This document shows positions 52,654 through 61,332 of a DNA stretch of 64,000 nucleotides, piece by piece. This DNA comes from Variovorax sp. V213. Lineage in GTDB: Bacteria > Pseudomonadota > Gammaproteobacteria > Burkholderiales > Burkholderiaceae_C. The stretch's first letter is position 1. Every line of letters starts with the position of its first letter. The notes beneath the pieces are model-generated. The model searched no databases. It worked only from the letters and a program-made list of their open reading frames with translations, and was not told where the DNA came from. The stretch covers positions 3,473,001-3,537,000 of the forward strand of contig NZ_AP028664.1 in NCBI RefSeq assembly GCF_041154455.1. Direction: 5' to 3'. The position numbers and the translations under genes are program-made.

Positions 52654-53733
52654 CTAGGGCAGCGGTATCAGTATCTTGAAATCGGTTCGGCCCGGGACGC
52701 TGTCGCACTCGATCACGCCGTGATGCTGTTGCACAAAGGTTTGTGCGAGCGTCAATCCGAGCCCTGTCCCGCCTTCCCGGCCCGATACGAGCGGATAGAA
52801 GATGCGGTCCTTGATCGTGTCCGGCACACCCGGTCCATTGTCGATGACATGCAATTCCAGTGCCAATCGATACCACTGCTTGTTGAATATCACCTGCCGG
52901 GCGATTCGCGTCCTGAAAGTGATCTGCGCATCGCCGGCGGCGCGGCGCTCGGCCAGGGCCTGGGCGGCGTTGTGCACGATGTTGAGCGTGGCCTGGATCA
53001 GCTGCTCGCGGTCGCCGCGGAATTCGGGAATCGAGGGATCGAAATCGCGCTCGATGTGTAGGTCGCGCGGAAACTCCGCCAGGATGACGGAGCGCACGCG
53101 CTCGCACACCTCATGGATGTTCACGTCGCCCACCACGTGCGGGCGCCGGTGCGGTGCCAGCAGGCGGTCGACCAGCGTCTGCAGCCGATCGGCTTCGTGG
53201 ATGATGACCTGCGTGTACTCGATGAGGTCGCGTGACTCGACCTCCATCTGGAGCAATTGCGCCGCGCCGCGAATGCCGCCCAGCGGATTCTTGATCTCGT
53301 GCGCAAGGTTGCGGATGAGTTCCTTGTTGGCCTGCGCCTGGTCGAGCAGGCGTTCCTCGCGGTCCTGGCGCACCTGCTGCTCGAGCGGCGACATCTCGAT
53401 GATGAGTTCGCCTGTCTTGTCGCCTTGTGCCAGCGTGACCTGCACCGGCATCAGTTCGTGGTTGACCCGGCGCAAGAACGCCTCGTAGCGCAGCGTGGCG
53501 AAGTCGTTGCTGCGCGCACCGTCGATGGCGGTGCGAAGAACGTGCGGCTCGTGAAAGCAGGCACCGAACTGAGAACCCTCGAGCGTGCGGCGCGATGTGC
53601 CCAGCGCGTCTTCGAGCGCCGCGTTGGCGAACAGCACCGAGCCGTTGGTGCTGACCACCGCAATCAGCGTGGACAGCAGGTCGAAGGACTGAAAGCGCAG
53701 GCCGGCGCCAGTCGCCTTCTTCCCGAACACCAT
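52654..53733 (-). CDS. glnL: Nitrogen regulation sensor kinase NtrB (GlnL)
   Basis: 359 residues. An N-terminal PAS domain (LLSTLIAVVSTNGSVLFANAALEDALG) is followed by the phosphorylated His in IRNLAHEIKNPLGGIRGAAQ. The ATPase domain has NIVHNAAQAL, VIDNGPGVPD and GREGGTGLGLTLAQTF. It is cytosolic and phosphorylates NtrC, governed by the PII protein. It lies 23 bases upstream of ntrC and 3 bases after a small exported-protein gene. Confidence 0.95.
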   Translation of the reverse strand: MVFGKKATGAGLRFQSFDLLSTLIAVVSTNGSVLFANAALEDALGTSRRTLEGSQFGACFHEPHVLRTAIDGARSNDFATLRYEAFLRRVNHELMPVQVTLAQGDKTGELIIEMSPLEQQVRQDREERLLDQAQANKELIRNLAHEIKNPLGGIRGAAQLLQMEVESRDLIEYTQVIIHEADRLQTLVDRLLAPHRRPHVVGDVNIHEVCERVRSVILAEFPRDLHIERDFDPSIPEFRGDREQLIQATLNIVHNAAQALAERRAAGDAQITFRTRIARQVIFNKQWYRLALELHVIDNGPGVPDTIKDRIFYPLVSGREGGTGLGLTLAQTFVQQHHGVIECDSVPGRTDFKILIPLP

Positions 53734-53736
53734 GAC

Positions 53737-54240
53737 TTACTGCTTGGCCGGCAGACGGCCGAGTTCGCGGCGGATGCCCGCGATGTCGCTCTCGTTGCGC
53801 GCCAGCTCGGCTTTCATTTCAGCCACGCGATCGAGGTATTTCTGATAGTTGCGGCCTTCGCTGCCCTGCTTCTCGGGCTCGCCGTTGTTGTATTCCTTTT
53901 GCAGCTCGGCCTGGCGGGCCTCGGCCTTCTTGAGTTCGGCCTCGAGGACCGAGCGTGCTTCGCCGTCGCGGGCGCGCTGGTCCACGCCCTCGACACGCGG
54001 GCTGCCGGCCGGCGCACGCGTGGCGGCCGACCCGGAACCGCTGCTTGCGGAACCACCGCCCGACGGCTTGGTGCCCTGCACGACGGTGACGTTGCCGCCT
54101 TCCAGGACCTTGCAGCCTTTTTGCTGCGCCACGGTCGCATTGTTGGTGTATTCATTGCCGCAACGCCACACGCGCTCCTGGGAGAGCGCGGGCAAGGCAG
54201 CGAGCGAGGCGGCCAGAAAAAACAGTGAGGCAATCTTCAT
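53737..54240 (-). CDS. Small exported protein with coiled-coil region
   Basis: 167 residues. The signal peptide is KIASLFFLAASLAALPALSQ. The mature N-terminus VWRCGNEYTNNATVAQQKGCK has two cysteines, like DUF4124-type modules. A Ser-Gly-rich linker and a charged coiled coil (EAELKKAEARQAELQKEYNN, later VAEMKAELARNESDIAGI) follow. It begins the ntrB-ntrC unit, with 3 bases to ntrB. Function unknown. Proteins of this type are frequently encoded between glnA and ntrB in Burkholderiales (recalled, not checked). Confidence 0.75.
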   Translation of the reverse strand: MKIASLFFLAASLAALPALSQERVWRCGNEYTNNATVAQQKGCKVLEGGNVTVVQGTKPSGGGSASSGSGSAATRAPAGSPRVEGVDQRARDGEARSVLEAELKKAEARQAELQKEYNNGEPEKQGSEGRNYQKYLDRVAEMKAELARNESDIAGIRRELGRLPAKQ

Positions 54241-54316
54241 GAATGTCAGTGGTGGCGCGAGAAAGCGCCATTTTCCTGCAATTCGACTCTGTCGGTGACA
54301 AGATGTTCCACCCCAA

Positions 54317-54346
54317 GAAAAAAGGACGGCCGCAGCCGTCCTTTTT
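54317..54346 (-). terminator. Intrinsic terminator after glnA
   Basis: AAAAAGGACGGC at 54319-54330 and GCCGTCCTTTTT at 54335-54346 form a 12-base stem with a 4-base CGCA loop. On the minus strand the hairpin is followed by a T-run, and it lies 28 bases past the glnA stop. It separates glnA from the ntrBC unit. Confidence 0.85.
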
Positions 54347-54373
54347 GTCTTGTTTCCCCCTCAGGGGCTCGCC

Positions 54374-55788
54374 TTACAGCGAGTAGTACATGTCGAATTC
54401 GACCGGGTGGGTCGCCATGCGGAAGCGCGTGACTTCCTGCATCTTGAGCTCGATGTACGCGTCGATGTACGCGTCGGTGAACACGCCACCCTTGGTCAGG
54501 AACGCACGGTCCTTGTCGAGGTATTCCAGAGCCTGGTCGAGGCTGTGGCAGACGGTCGGGATCAGCGCGTCTTCTTCCGGCGGCAGGTGGTACAGGTCCT
54601 TGCTGGCGGCTTCGCCCGGATGGATCTTGTTTTCCACGCCGTCGAGGCCGGCCATCAGGAGCGCCGCGAAGCCGAGGTACGGGTTCATCAGCGGATCGGG
54701 GAAGCGCGCTTCGACGCGGCGGCCCTTCGGGTTGGCCACGAACGGGATGCGGATCGAGGCCGAGCGGTTCTTGGCCGAATAGGCCAGCTTCACCGGGGCT
54801 TCGAAGCCGGGCACCAGGCGCTTGTAGCTGTTGGTGCCGGGGTTCGTGATGGCGTTCAGGGCACGGGCGTGCTTGATGATGCCGCCGATGTAGTGCAGAG
54901 CGAAGTCCGACAGGCCCGCATAGCCGTCGCCTGCGAACAGGTTCTTGCCGTCCTTCCAGACCGACTGGTGCACGTGCATGCCGGAACCGTTGTCGCCGAC
55001 GATGGGCTTGGGCATGAAGGTGGCGGTCTTGCCGTAGGCGTGGGCCACGTTGTGGATCACGTACTTCTGCAGCTGGACCCAGTCGGCGCGCTGCACGAGC
55101 GTGCTGAACTTGGTGCCGAGTTCCATCTGGCCGGCGTTGGCCACTTCATGGTGATGCACTTCGACCGGGATGCCGAGCGATTCGAGCACCAGGCACATTT
55201 CCGAGCGCATGTCCTGGAAGCTGTCGACCGGGGGAACCGGGAAGTAGCCGCCCTTGACCGCGGGACGGTGACCCGTGTTGCCGTGCTCGTATTCCTTGTC
55301 GGTGTTCCACGAGGCTTCTTCGGAGTCGATCTTGACGAAGCAGCCCGACATGTCGTTCTTCCAGCGAACGCCGTCGAACACGAAGAATTCGGGTTCCGGA
55401 CCGAAGTAGGCGGTGTCGCCCAGGCCCGAAGCCTTCATGTAGGCCTCTGCGCGCTTGGCAAGCGAACGCGGATCGCGCTCGTAGCCTTGCCGTCGGCGGG
55501 GTCGATCACGTCGCAGGTCAGGATCAGCGTCGTTTCTTCGAAGAAGGGATCGATGTTGGCGGTGTTGGGGTCGGGCATGAGCTGCATGTCCGAGGCTTCG
55601 ATTCCCTTCCAGCCAGCGATGGACGAGCCGTCGAAAGCGTGGCCCGAGGTGAATTTGTCTTCATCGAAAGCCGAGACGGGCACGGTCACGTGCTGCTCTT
55701 TGCCGCGGGTGTCGGTGAAGCGGAAGTCGATGAACTTGACCTCGTTTTCCTTGACGAGCTTGAGTACATCGGCGACGGTCTTTGCCAT
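54374..55788 (-). pseudogene. glnA: Glutamine synthetase type I, reading frame split by a one-base deletion
   Basis: Glutamine synthetase joins ammonia to glutamate. The first 101 residues (MAKTVADVLKLVKENEVKF to CDVIDPADGK) are in one frame, which then gives 16 foreign residues and a stop. The rest, from YERDPRSLAKRAEAYMKASG to the C-terminus YSL, is in the next frame. Restoring one G after AAG near 55485 (AAGGGCTACGAG instead of AAGGCTACGAG) rejoins them into 471 residues, the standard length. Everything else is intact: AFDGSSIAGW, the VHHHEVANAGQ region, and GSGMHVHQS. Promoter, NtrC site and terminator also look functional. A sequencing error or a recent mutation are the main options. Confidence 0.9.
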
Positions 55789-55835
55789 CAGTTTCTCCTG
55801 AGTTGGATGGTGGTTAGGAATACAGGGACGAAGGA

Positions 55836-55851
55836 TGCAGTTTCTGTGCCA
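55836..55851 (-). promoter_or_regulatory. Sigma-54 promoter of glnA
   Basis: On the minus strand the sequence is TGGCACAGAAACTGCA, with GG (-24) and GC (-12) separated by 10 bases, matching the TGGCAC-N5-TTGCA consensus at all but a couple of positions. Transcription should start near 55826, about 38 bases before the glnA ATG, which has AGGAG in front. Confidence 0.8.
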
Positions 55852-55910
55852 TTGTCGCCTCTCTGCAAGAGGCTCCGGCAAGGGCCGCAAACCCCAAAAA
55901 AAGGCGAAAA

Positions 55911-55927
55911 ATCACTAATTTGGTGCA
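55911..55927. promoter_or_regulatory. NtrC binding site upstream of glnA
   Basis: ATCACTAATTTGGTGCA agrees at 14 of 17 positions with an E. coli glnA NtrC site as I recall it (AGCACTATATTGGTGCA). It lies about 90 bases upstream of the predicted transcription start, a usual enhancer distance. It sits just past the stop codon of the upstream cinA-like gene. Confidence 0.75.
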
Positions 55928-55934
55928 TTCAAAA

Positions 55935-56735
55935 CTAGCGCACCAATTCAGGGCCAAGCTTCGCATCATAGGCGTGCAGGCCCTCGATCAACTGCGCGTA
56001 GGCGGCTTCCAGGCGAACGGGATCACCCTTGACCCCGAGTTCGATGTGGCGGCCGTATTCGGGATGATCGACGCTGGGCAGGCTGAACACCTTGATGCCG
56101 GCGTGGGCCGCCTCGATGGCCTGCATGAGCGGCGTGAGCGTTGCTTCCATGGCGCCGAACACGATGACCGACTTTTCGGCCGCCTGGCCGCTGGTGAACA
56201 TGTGCGAATAGCAGCTGTCCAGCACCGATTCGATCATGGGCCACGCCATGACGGGAAAGCCCGGCACGAAGTGGACGTGATCGACGCTGAAGCCCGGAAT
56301 CTTGTTGTACGGGTTGCGGATGATCGTGGCGCCCTTCGGAAACACGCCCATGTTGAGGCGGTGGATGTTGTCCGGGCGGTCCGGCTCGTAGGCAATGCCC
56401 TGCTCGCGCGCGGTGTCCTGCATGCGCTCGCGGATCAGCAGTTCGGCCTCCGGATGCAGTTCGAGCGGCAACCGCAGGGCCTGGGCGGCGCATTGCCGCG
56501 TGTGGTCGTCCGGGGTGGCGCCGATGCCGCCAGTCGAAAAGACGATGTCGCCCGAGGCAAAGGCCCGGCCGAGCGCCGCCGTGATGCGCGCCGGCACGTC
56601 GCCCACGTATTCGGCCCAGCCAAGCTGCAGGCCGCGCGCGGCGAGCAGCTCGATGACCTTGGGCATGTGCTTGTCGGCACGCTTGCCCGAAAGAATTTCG
56701 TCGCCGACAACGATCAGTCCGAATGCGCGGGTCAT
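55935..56735 (-). CDS. CinA-like / MoaB-fold molybdopterin-binding domain protein
   Basis: 266 residues. The MoCF-biosynthesis fold is clear: GLIVVGDEILSGKRADKHMP, VFSTGGIGATPDDHTRQ and NPYNKIPGFSVD. This matches the N-terminal half of competence/damage-inducible protein CinA, without the C-terminal amidohydrolase half. Such short proteins are often annotated as competence/damage-inducible protein A. Its start overlaps the EI24 gene stop (ATGA). Confidence 0.88.
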   Translation of the reverse strand: MTRAFGLIVVGDEILSGKRADKHMPKVIELLAARGLQLGWAEYVGDVPARITAALGRAFASGDIVFSTGGIGATPDDHTRQCAAQALRLPLELHPEAELLIRERMQDTAREQGIAYEPDRPDNIHRLNMGVFPKGATIIRNPYNKIPGFSVDHVHFVPGFPVMAWPMIESVLDSCYSHMFTSGQAAEKSVIVFGAMEATLTPLMQAIEAAHAGIKVFSLPSVDHPEYGRHIELGVKGDPVRLEAAYAQLIEGLHAYDAKLGPELVR

Positions 56736-57607
56736 GGGGATTTCCACTGAGAAAGAACGGCCTGGTCGGCTTCGAGGGCTGGGGTGCTTTCGGTCGAAGC
56801 GGCGGCGGCTCCGCGCTGTGCGCGCAACTGCGCCAGGGCATCGAGGCAATAGTGGCCGAACCAGAGCGCCGAAAACGCAAATACCAGCGTGTAGATCCAG
56901 ATGGCGAGCGGCACCAGCACGAAGAAGGCGGCCGCAAACAGCAGGCCCGAAGCCCAGACGATGCTGGGTGCGGCCCCCAGGTACCCGCACAGCACGCCGA
57001 CGCACAAAAGCGGCAGCCGGTGCGCGCGCAGGATGGTGGCCCGCTCTTCGGGGCTCGCGTGTTCGGCCAGCGCATCGAAGCTCATCACGCGGTAGGTGAG
57101 CCAGCCCCAGATCAGCGGCGGCAGGACGAGCACCAGCGGAGGAATGAGCCAAAGCGGCATGGAAACCACGAGCGCCACCAGCGCCAGCACGGTCACGCCG
57201 AGCGAGCGCGCCACGCTGCCGAAGAAAGAGGCGCCCTTCTTGCGCTCCAGCGCGGGAAAGCGGCGCAGCGCCACCAGTGCCGTGAGCGGCGGCGCCATGA
57301 GGCCGGCCACGATCAGGAGCGAGACCACCACGATCAACGGCGTGGCGGCCACCACGACCACCAGCGGCGCGAGCACGGCCGTGACATCGCCCGAAAAAAG
57401 CCGCCCGATCCAGCCCCAGAAGCTCGACAGCAGGGGCCAGGCATCGAGCGCCTCGCGGGTCCATGCCACGGTGGCGTCCCAGAAGAAATAGCCGAACCCT
57501 GCGGCCAGCAGCACCATGAGGCCCAGGGGCAGCAGCGACAGCACGATCACGCGCGGCAGCATGCAATAGGCGACCGCGCGCCAGAAAGAGTCGAGGAGCA
57601 GGCGCAT
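56732..57607 (-). CDS. EI24 domain membrane protein
   Basis: 291 residues with six hydrophobic spans, starting MRLLLDSFWRAVAYCMLPRV. The motifs LIWGWLTYRVMSFDALAEHAS and ERATILRAHR are characteristic of the EI24/CysZ-like family. CysZ is a sulfate-transport protein; this branch lacks an assigned function. It ends overlapping the cinA-like start. Confidence 0.85.
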   Translation of the reverse strand: MRLLLDSFWRAVAYCMLPRVIVLSLLPLGLMVLLAAGFGYFFWDATVAWTREALDAWPLLSSFWGWIGRLFSGDVTAVLAPLVVVVAATPLIVVVSLLIVAGLMAPPLTALVALRRFPALERKKGASFFGSVARSLGVTVLALVALVVSMPLWLIPPLVLVLPPLIWGWLTYRVMSFDALAEHASPEERATILRAHRLPLLCVGVLCGYLGAAPSIVWASGLLFAAAFFVLVPLAIWIYTLVFAFSALWFGHYCLDALAQLRAQRGAAAASTESTPALEADQAVLSQWKSP

Positions 57608-57645
57608 TGGGTGCGAAGGATAACCGGCTCGGTTCAGGCCGGCGC

Positions 57646-58620
57646 TCAGCCGCGGCCGACCATCCGCTTCAGGCCGAGCCATTGCTGCGCCCAGAAGCCG
57701 CTCCCGTAGTCGCGCAGCCGTCCGTCGGCGCCGGGCTCGACCTGGTCGCGGATGCCGGTCGGGTCGAAGCGCTGCTCGAAGTTGGCGGTCCGAAAGAGCA
57801 TGTCCCACCAGGGCAGCAGCACGCCGAAGTTGTGCCCGCCGAGCGTGTGGGCACCGTGCGATTCGTGGCCCAGCCCGATGCTGTGATGCAGCCTGTGAAA
57901 GCGCGGGCTGATCCACAGCCGCTCGCCGATGGCACCGAAACCGAGCTTCAGGTTGGCATGCTGCAGGCTTTCGCTGAGCTGCGTGAAGGCCACGAAGGCA
58001 ATGAACTGGCCGGGCGCGACGCCGATCAGCTGCGCCACGATGACGATCAGAGTGTCGTGCACGATGTCGTCAAGCAGATGGTTGCGGTCGTCGCTCCACA
58101 TGGTCATCTGGCGCTGCGAATGGTGCAGCGAATGCAGGCCCCACCACCAGTTGAACTGGTGCTGGCCGCGGTGGATCCAGTAGCCGACGAAATCGAGCAC
58201 CACGAGGTAGATCGCAAACGCCACCCACGGCACGTCGGTGACACCGGGCCAGACCTCGTCGAGGTGGAAGGTGCCCCAGCCCGCGGTGCGCAGGCTCCCG
58301 ATGGCCTCGTCGAAGAACGGCTCGAGCGTGAAGAACATGGCCAGGCGGAACACGCCGAGACGATGGATCAGGGTGTAGAGAACGTCGATGCGAATGGCGT
58401 GGCGGTCGGTGACCGGCTCGACGGCCCGCCAGCGCTGCAGCGGACCGATGACCGCGAGCAGCAACAGGATCTGGATCAGGCCGACCAGCAGCCAGCCGGT
58501 GGCGTCGAAGGCGTCTTCGGTCCAGCCGCCGAGGCCGACGGCATAGACCAGGGGCTGGACCACGGTCTCGAAAAACCAGCCCTGCAGTGCGGAAAAGGCG
58601 TCCGTCAACCAATCGATCAC
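57646..58620 (-). CDS. Sterol desaturase / fatty acid hydroxylase superfamily protein
   Basis: 324 residues. The di-iron histidine clusters are HRGQH, HSLHHS and RLHHSIGLGHESHG, in that order, as required for the membrane di-iron hydroxylases. About four hydrophobic spans precede and separate them. The substrate could be a lipid or sterol-like compound; bacterial members are mostly uncharacterised. Followed by 10 bases and the deacetylase gene in the other order on the same strand. Confidence 0.9.
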   Translation of the reverse strand: MIDWLTDAFSALQGWFFETVVQPLVYAVGLGGWTEDAFDATGWLLVGLIQILLLLAVIGPLQRWRAVEPVTDRHAIRIDVLYTLIHRLGVFRLAMFFTLEPFFDEAIGSLRTAGWGTFHLDEVWPGVTDVPWVAFAIYLVVLDFVGYWIHRGQHQFNWWWGLHSLHHSQRQMTMWSDDRNHLLDDIVHDTLIVIVAQLIGVAPGQFIAFVAFTQLSESLQHANLKLGFGAIGERLWISPRFHRLHHSIGLGHESHGAHTLGGHNFGVLLPWWDMLFRTANFEQRFDPTGIRDQVEPGADGRLRDYGSGFWAQQWLGLKRMVGRG

Positions 58621-58630
58621 GGCAAGGGCC

Positions 58631-59473
58631 TCAGGGGTGGGATGCGATCCAGGCGCGGTAGTCGGGGTGCTGGCGCAGGGTCTCGAAGCAGAAGCCCTTG
58701 GCCTTGAGCCCGACGATCAGCGGCTCGAGGTTGGCCGGCGCCCACGGGTCCTTGCGCGACCAGATGCCCAGGTGCGCGAGCAGGATGTCGCCGGGGCGGA
58801 TGGTTTCCAGCGCCTGCGCGAGGAGCTTTTCGTTGCTGAATTTCTCGCTCGGCAGCTCGTCGCCCAGGAACCCGGCGGGCGACCAGCCCACGTGCTCGAA
58901 GCCGCAGGCCTTGGCTGCCGCGAGCAGCCGGGGCGAGGTCTTGCCGCCCGGTGCCCGGTACAGCGGCAGCGGCTTCTTGCCGGTGATGAGGGCCAGCCGC
59001 TCGGACGCCTTGCCGATGTTCGCGCAGTACTCGGCCGCGGTCCAGGTGAACTCACGGCCCGCGAACGCGCCCGCCGAGGGCTTGATGCGAAAGCTTGGCT
59101 CCACCCCCTTGAGGTCGCCGCGCCAGTACGCATGGTCGTAGGTGTGGGAGGCGAACTCGTGGCCTTCGGCCGCCCTCGCCTTCCACCACGGGGCCCAGTG
59201 GCTGTCGAGGCTGTCGCCGTCGGTCTGGGTGCGCTCGGCGGCGGCAAAGAAGGTGACGCGGACGTTCTGGCGCTTGAGCACGTCGGCCACCAGCGGAGCA
59301 ACGCCCATGTGGCCGGTGTCGAAGGTCAGGTAGACCGGCTTGTCGCAGGAAGCGCCTTGCGCCCAGGCGGCCGGCATGGCAGCAGCGCAGGCGATGGCGA
59401 CGGCGATGCCGGAAGCACCGTGAAGCCGGTCTTGCCGGACTGCCGATGCGACCCGCTCAGATTCTTTTCGCAT
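58631..59473 (-). CDS. Polysaccharide deacetylase family protein (exported)
   Basis: 280 residues with a signal peptide (ASGIAVAIACAAAMPAAWAQ). The NodB-type motifs are VYLTFDTGHMG (motif 1, where the usual DD is DT), EFASHTYDHAYW (motif 2, HxxxxH) and LYRAPGGKTSPRLL (motif 3). The replaced second Asp may alter metal binding. It probably trims N-acetyl groups from a cell-envelope polysaccharide. The start MRKESERVAS overlaps the end of the beta-propeller gene by 17 bases. Confidence 0.87.
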   Translation of the reverse strand: MRKESERVASAVRQDRLHGASGIAVAIACAAAMPAAWAQGASCDKPVYLTFDTGHMGVAPLVADVLKRQNVRVTFFAAAERTQTDGDSLDSHWAPWWKARAAEGHEFASHTYDHAYWRGDLKGVEPSFRIKPSAGAFAGREFTWTAAEYCANIGKASERLALITGKKPLPLYRAPGGKTSPRLLAAAKACGFEHVGWSPAGFLGDELPSEKFSNEKLLAQALETIRPGDILLAHLGIWSRKDPWAPANLEPLIVGLKAKGFCFETLRQHPDYRAWIASHP

Positions 59474-60464
59474 GGTCCAGGGTCCAGACGCCGTGCGGCG
59501 ACCGGCCGACATTGATCTGGCGCACGACCTTCTGGCTCGCGAGGTCGACCACGCTGAGCTTCTTGGCCCAGCGCGAAGTGACGTACAAGGTCTTGCCATC
59601 GGTGGACAGGTCCATGCAGTCGGGGCCGCCCGGCACGGGGTATGTTGCGCTCACTTTCAGCGTCGCCAGGTCGATCCGGCTGATGGTGTTGGCCACGCGG
59701 TTGCTCACGAAGACGCTCTTGCCGTCACCGGCCGAACGGAAGGCGTGCGCGCCCTTGCCGGTCGGGATCTTGCCGACCAGCTTGGGCTCGGCGCCCGCCA
59801 CGTCGAACACCTGCACGCCGTCGCTGCCGGTCAGGCCCACCAGCAGGGTCTTGTCGCCGTGCACGCCGAAAATGTCGGCCGGCATGGGGCCGGTGGCCAT
59901 GCGCCAGCGGATGGTCTGCGTGGGCAGGTCGACGGCAATGAGTTCGTCGCTGTCCTGCATGGTCACGTAGGCGATGGTGCTGGTGGCGTCGATCCAGATG
60001 TGGCTGGGCGTCTTGCCGGTGGCAATGCGCTTGGCGAGCTTCAGGTCCTTGCCGTCCCAGCGATAGACGTCGACGTGGTTGAGCCGGTTTCCGGCCGTGA
60101 CGAACCACTTCATGTCGCGCGAGAACTGCAGCTGGTACGGATCGATGATGCCGTAGACGACGCGCTGCACTTCGGCGGTCTTGGGGTTGAGAAAGGTCAG
60201 CGAATCACCCGCCGAATTGGCCACGATGACCGACTTTTCGTCCGGCGTCATGTAGATGTGGTGCGGCTCCTTGCCGGTGGCGATGCGCTGCTTTTCGGTC
60301 CAGTCGGCGGGGTTGATCACGCTGACGCTGGCATCCAGCGAATTGAGCACGAAGATCGGCGGGGCTTCGGGCGGTGCAGCGGTGGCGGCTTGTGCCACCC
60401 AGACCGTCAGGCAGGAAAGCAGGAAGGCCGGAAAGCGGCCGTTCGGTCGGGCAAGGAATCGCAA
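59457..60464 (-). CDS. YncE-like beta-propeller protein (exported)
   Basis: 335 residues with a signal peptide (FPAFLLSCLTVWVAQAATAA). Seven repeats of the 40-residue YVTN type are visible, for example IFVLNSLDASVSVINPAD, SVIVANSAGDSLTFLNP, IAYVTMQDSDELIAVDL and LYVTSRWAKKLSVVDLA. It is a periplasmic seven-bladed propeller of unknown ligand. Cotranscribed with the deacetylase (17-base overlap). Confidence 0.88.
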   Translation of the reverse strand: MRFLARPNGRFPAFLLSCLTVWVAQAATAAPPEAPPIFVLNSLDASVSVINPADWTEKQRIATGKEPHHIYMTPDEKSVIVANSAGDSLTFLNPKTAEVQRVVYGIIDPYQLQFSRDMKWFVTAGNRLNHVDVYRWDGKDLKLAKRIATGKTPSHIWIDATSTIAYVTMQDSDELIAVDLPTQTIRWRMATGPMPADIFGVHGDKTLLVGLTGSDGVQVFDVAGAEPKLVGKIPTGKGAHAFRSAGDGKSVFVSNRVANTISRIDLATLKVSATYPVPGGPDCMDLSTDGKTLYVTSRWAKKLSVVDLASQKVVRQINVGRSPHGVWTLDHAKRI

Positions 60465-60543
60465 GGGAGAAGTTCCGGAAGAGTGCTGTCGATTATCAAC
60501 GTCCGGACCCTACGGCTGGCTGACCGCCGGGTTCCCGGTGGTC

Positions 60544-61278
60544 TTATCCCGGTGTTTTTTCACGCAGCGCCACCACTTGTTCGGCGTCGAGCCAGCGCCA
60601 TTGGCCGGGCGCAAGGTATGTGGGCAGGGCCAGCTGGCCGATGCGCGAGCGGTGCAACCCCTCGACCCGGTTGCCGACCGCGGCCAGCATGCGCTTGACC
60701 TGGTGGTATTTGCCCTCGGTGAGGGTCAGCCGCAGGTGCAGCGGGCTGTCCGATTCGCAGGCGGCCGCGCGCACCGGCTTCGGATCGTCGTCGAGCACCA
60801 CGCCGGCCAGCAGCTTGGCGATCTGCGCATCGTCCACCGGATGCTTGGCCGTGACCTCGTAGACCTTGGGCACGTGGTGCTTGGGGGAACCCATCCGGTG
60901 GATGAACTGGCCGTCGTCGGTCAGCAACAGCAGCCCGGTCGTGTCCTGGTCGAGCCGACCGATGGCCTGCACGCCCTGCACCGCACCCTTGTTGGGCCGC
61001 AGCCGCAGCGGGGACGGCAGCAGGGTGTAGATGCTCGGATAGGTCGAGGGCTTTTGGGAGCACTCGGTACCCGCGGGCTTGTGCAGCATCAGGTAGGCCT
61101 TCTCGTGGTACGCCCACTCGGTGCCCTGGACCGTGAAAAAGAGGCCTTCGGGATCGAGGTCGGCAAAGGGGTCGTTCACGACCTTGCCCGCGATGGTCAC
61201 GAGGCCCTGCTGGATCAGCCCCGCGCACACGCGCCGCGTGCCGAAGCCCTGGGAATAAAGAATGTCTTGCAGATGCAT
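60544..61278 (-). CDS. 16S rRNA pseudouridine synthase (RsuA family)
   Basis: 244 residues. An N-terminal S4 RNA-binding domain (DILYSQGFGTRRVCAGLIQQ) precedes the catalytic domain with the active Asp in AIGRLDQDTTGLLLLTDDG. LMLHKPAGTECSQKPSTYP and EGKYHQVKRMLAAVGNRV are the family signatures. The family modifies U516 of 16S rRNA or a nearby site. The start was placed at MHLQDILYS, which begins the S4 domain. Confidence 0.92.
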   Translation of the reverse strand: MHLQDILYSQGFGTRRVCAGLIQQGLVTIAGKVVNDPFADLDPEGLFFTVQGTEWAYHEKAYLMLHKPAGTECSQKPSTYPSIYTLLPSPLRLRPNKGAVQGVQAIGRLDQDTTGLLLLTDDGQFIHRMGSPKHHVPKVYEVTAKHPVDDAQIAKLLAGVVLDDDPKPVRAAACESDSPLHLRLTLTEGKYHQVKRMLAAVGNRVEGLHRSRIGQLALPTYLAPGQWRWLDAEQVVALREKTPG

Positions 61279-61285
61279 GGAAATG

Positions 61286-61319
61286 AAAAAGGCGGCCGCG
61301 CCCAAGTGGCACGACCGCC
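61286..61319 (-). terminator. Intrinsic terminator after ggt
   Basis: GGCGGCCGCGCC at 61291-61302 and GGCACGACCGCC at 61308-61319 form a 12-base stem in the minus-strand RNA (two G-U pairs), with a 5-base loop. It is followed on that strand by five Ts. It lies 14 bases past the ggt stop and just before the pseudouridine synthase start. Confidence 0.8.
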
Positions 61320-61332
61320 CGAGTTTGAAGGA

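Noticed and set aside
55920..55946. TTGGTGC...GCACCAA inverted repeat as a second NtrC site
   Set aside because: The half-sites are in the opposite order to the NtrC consensus (GCAC first, GTGC last) and the spacing of 13 is wrong. The overlapping 55911-55927 sequence fits better.
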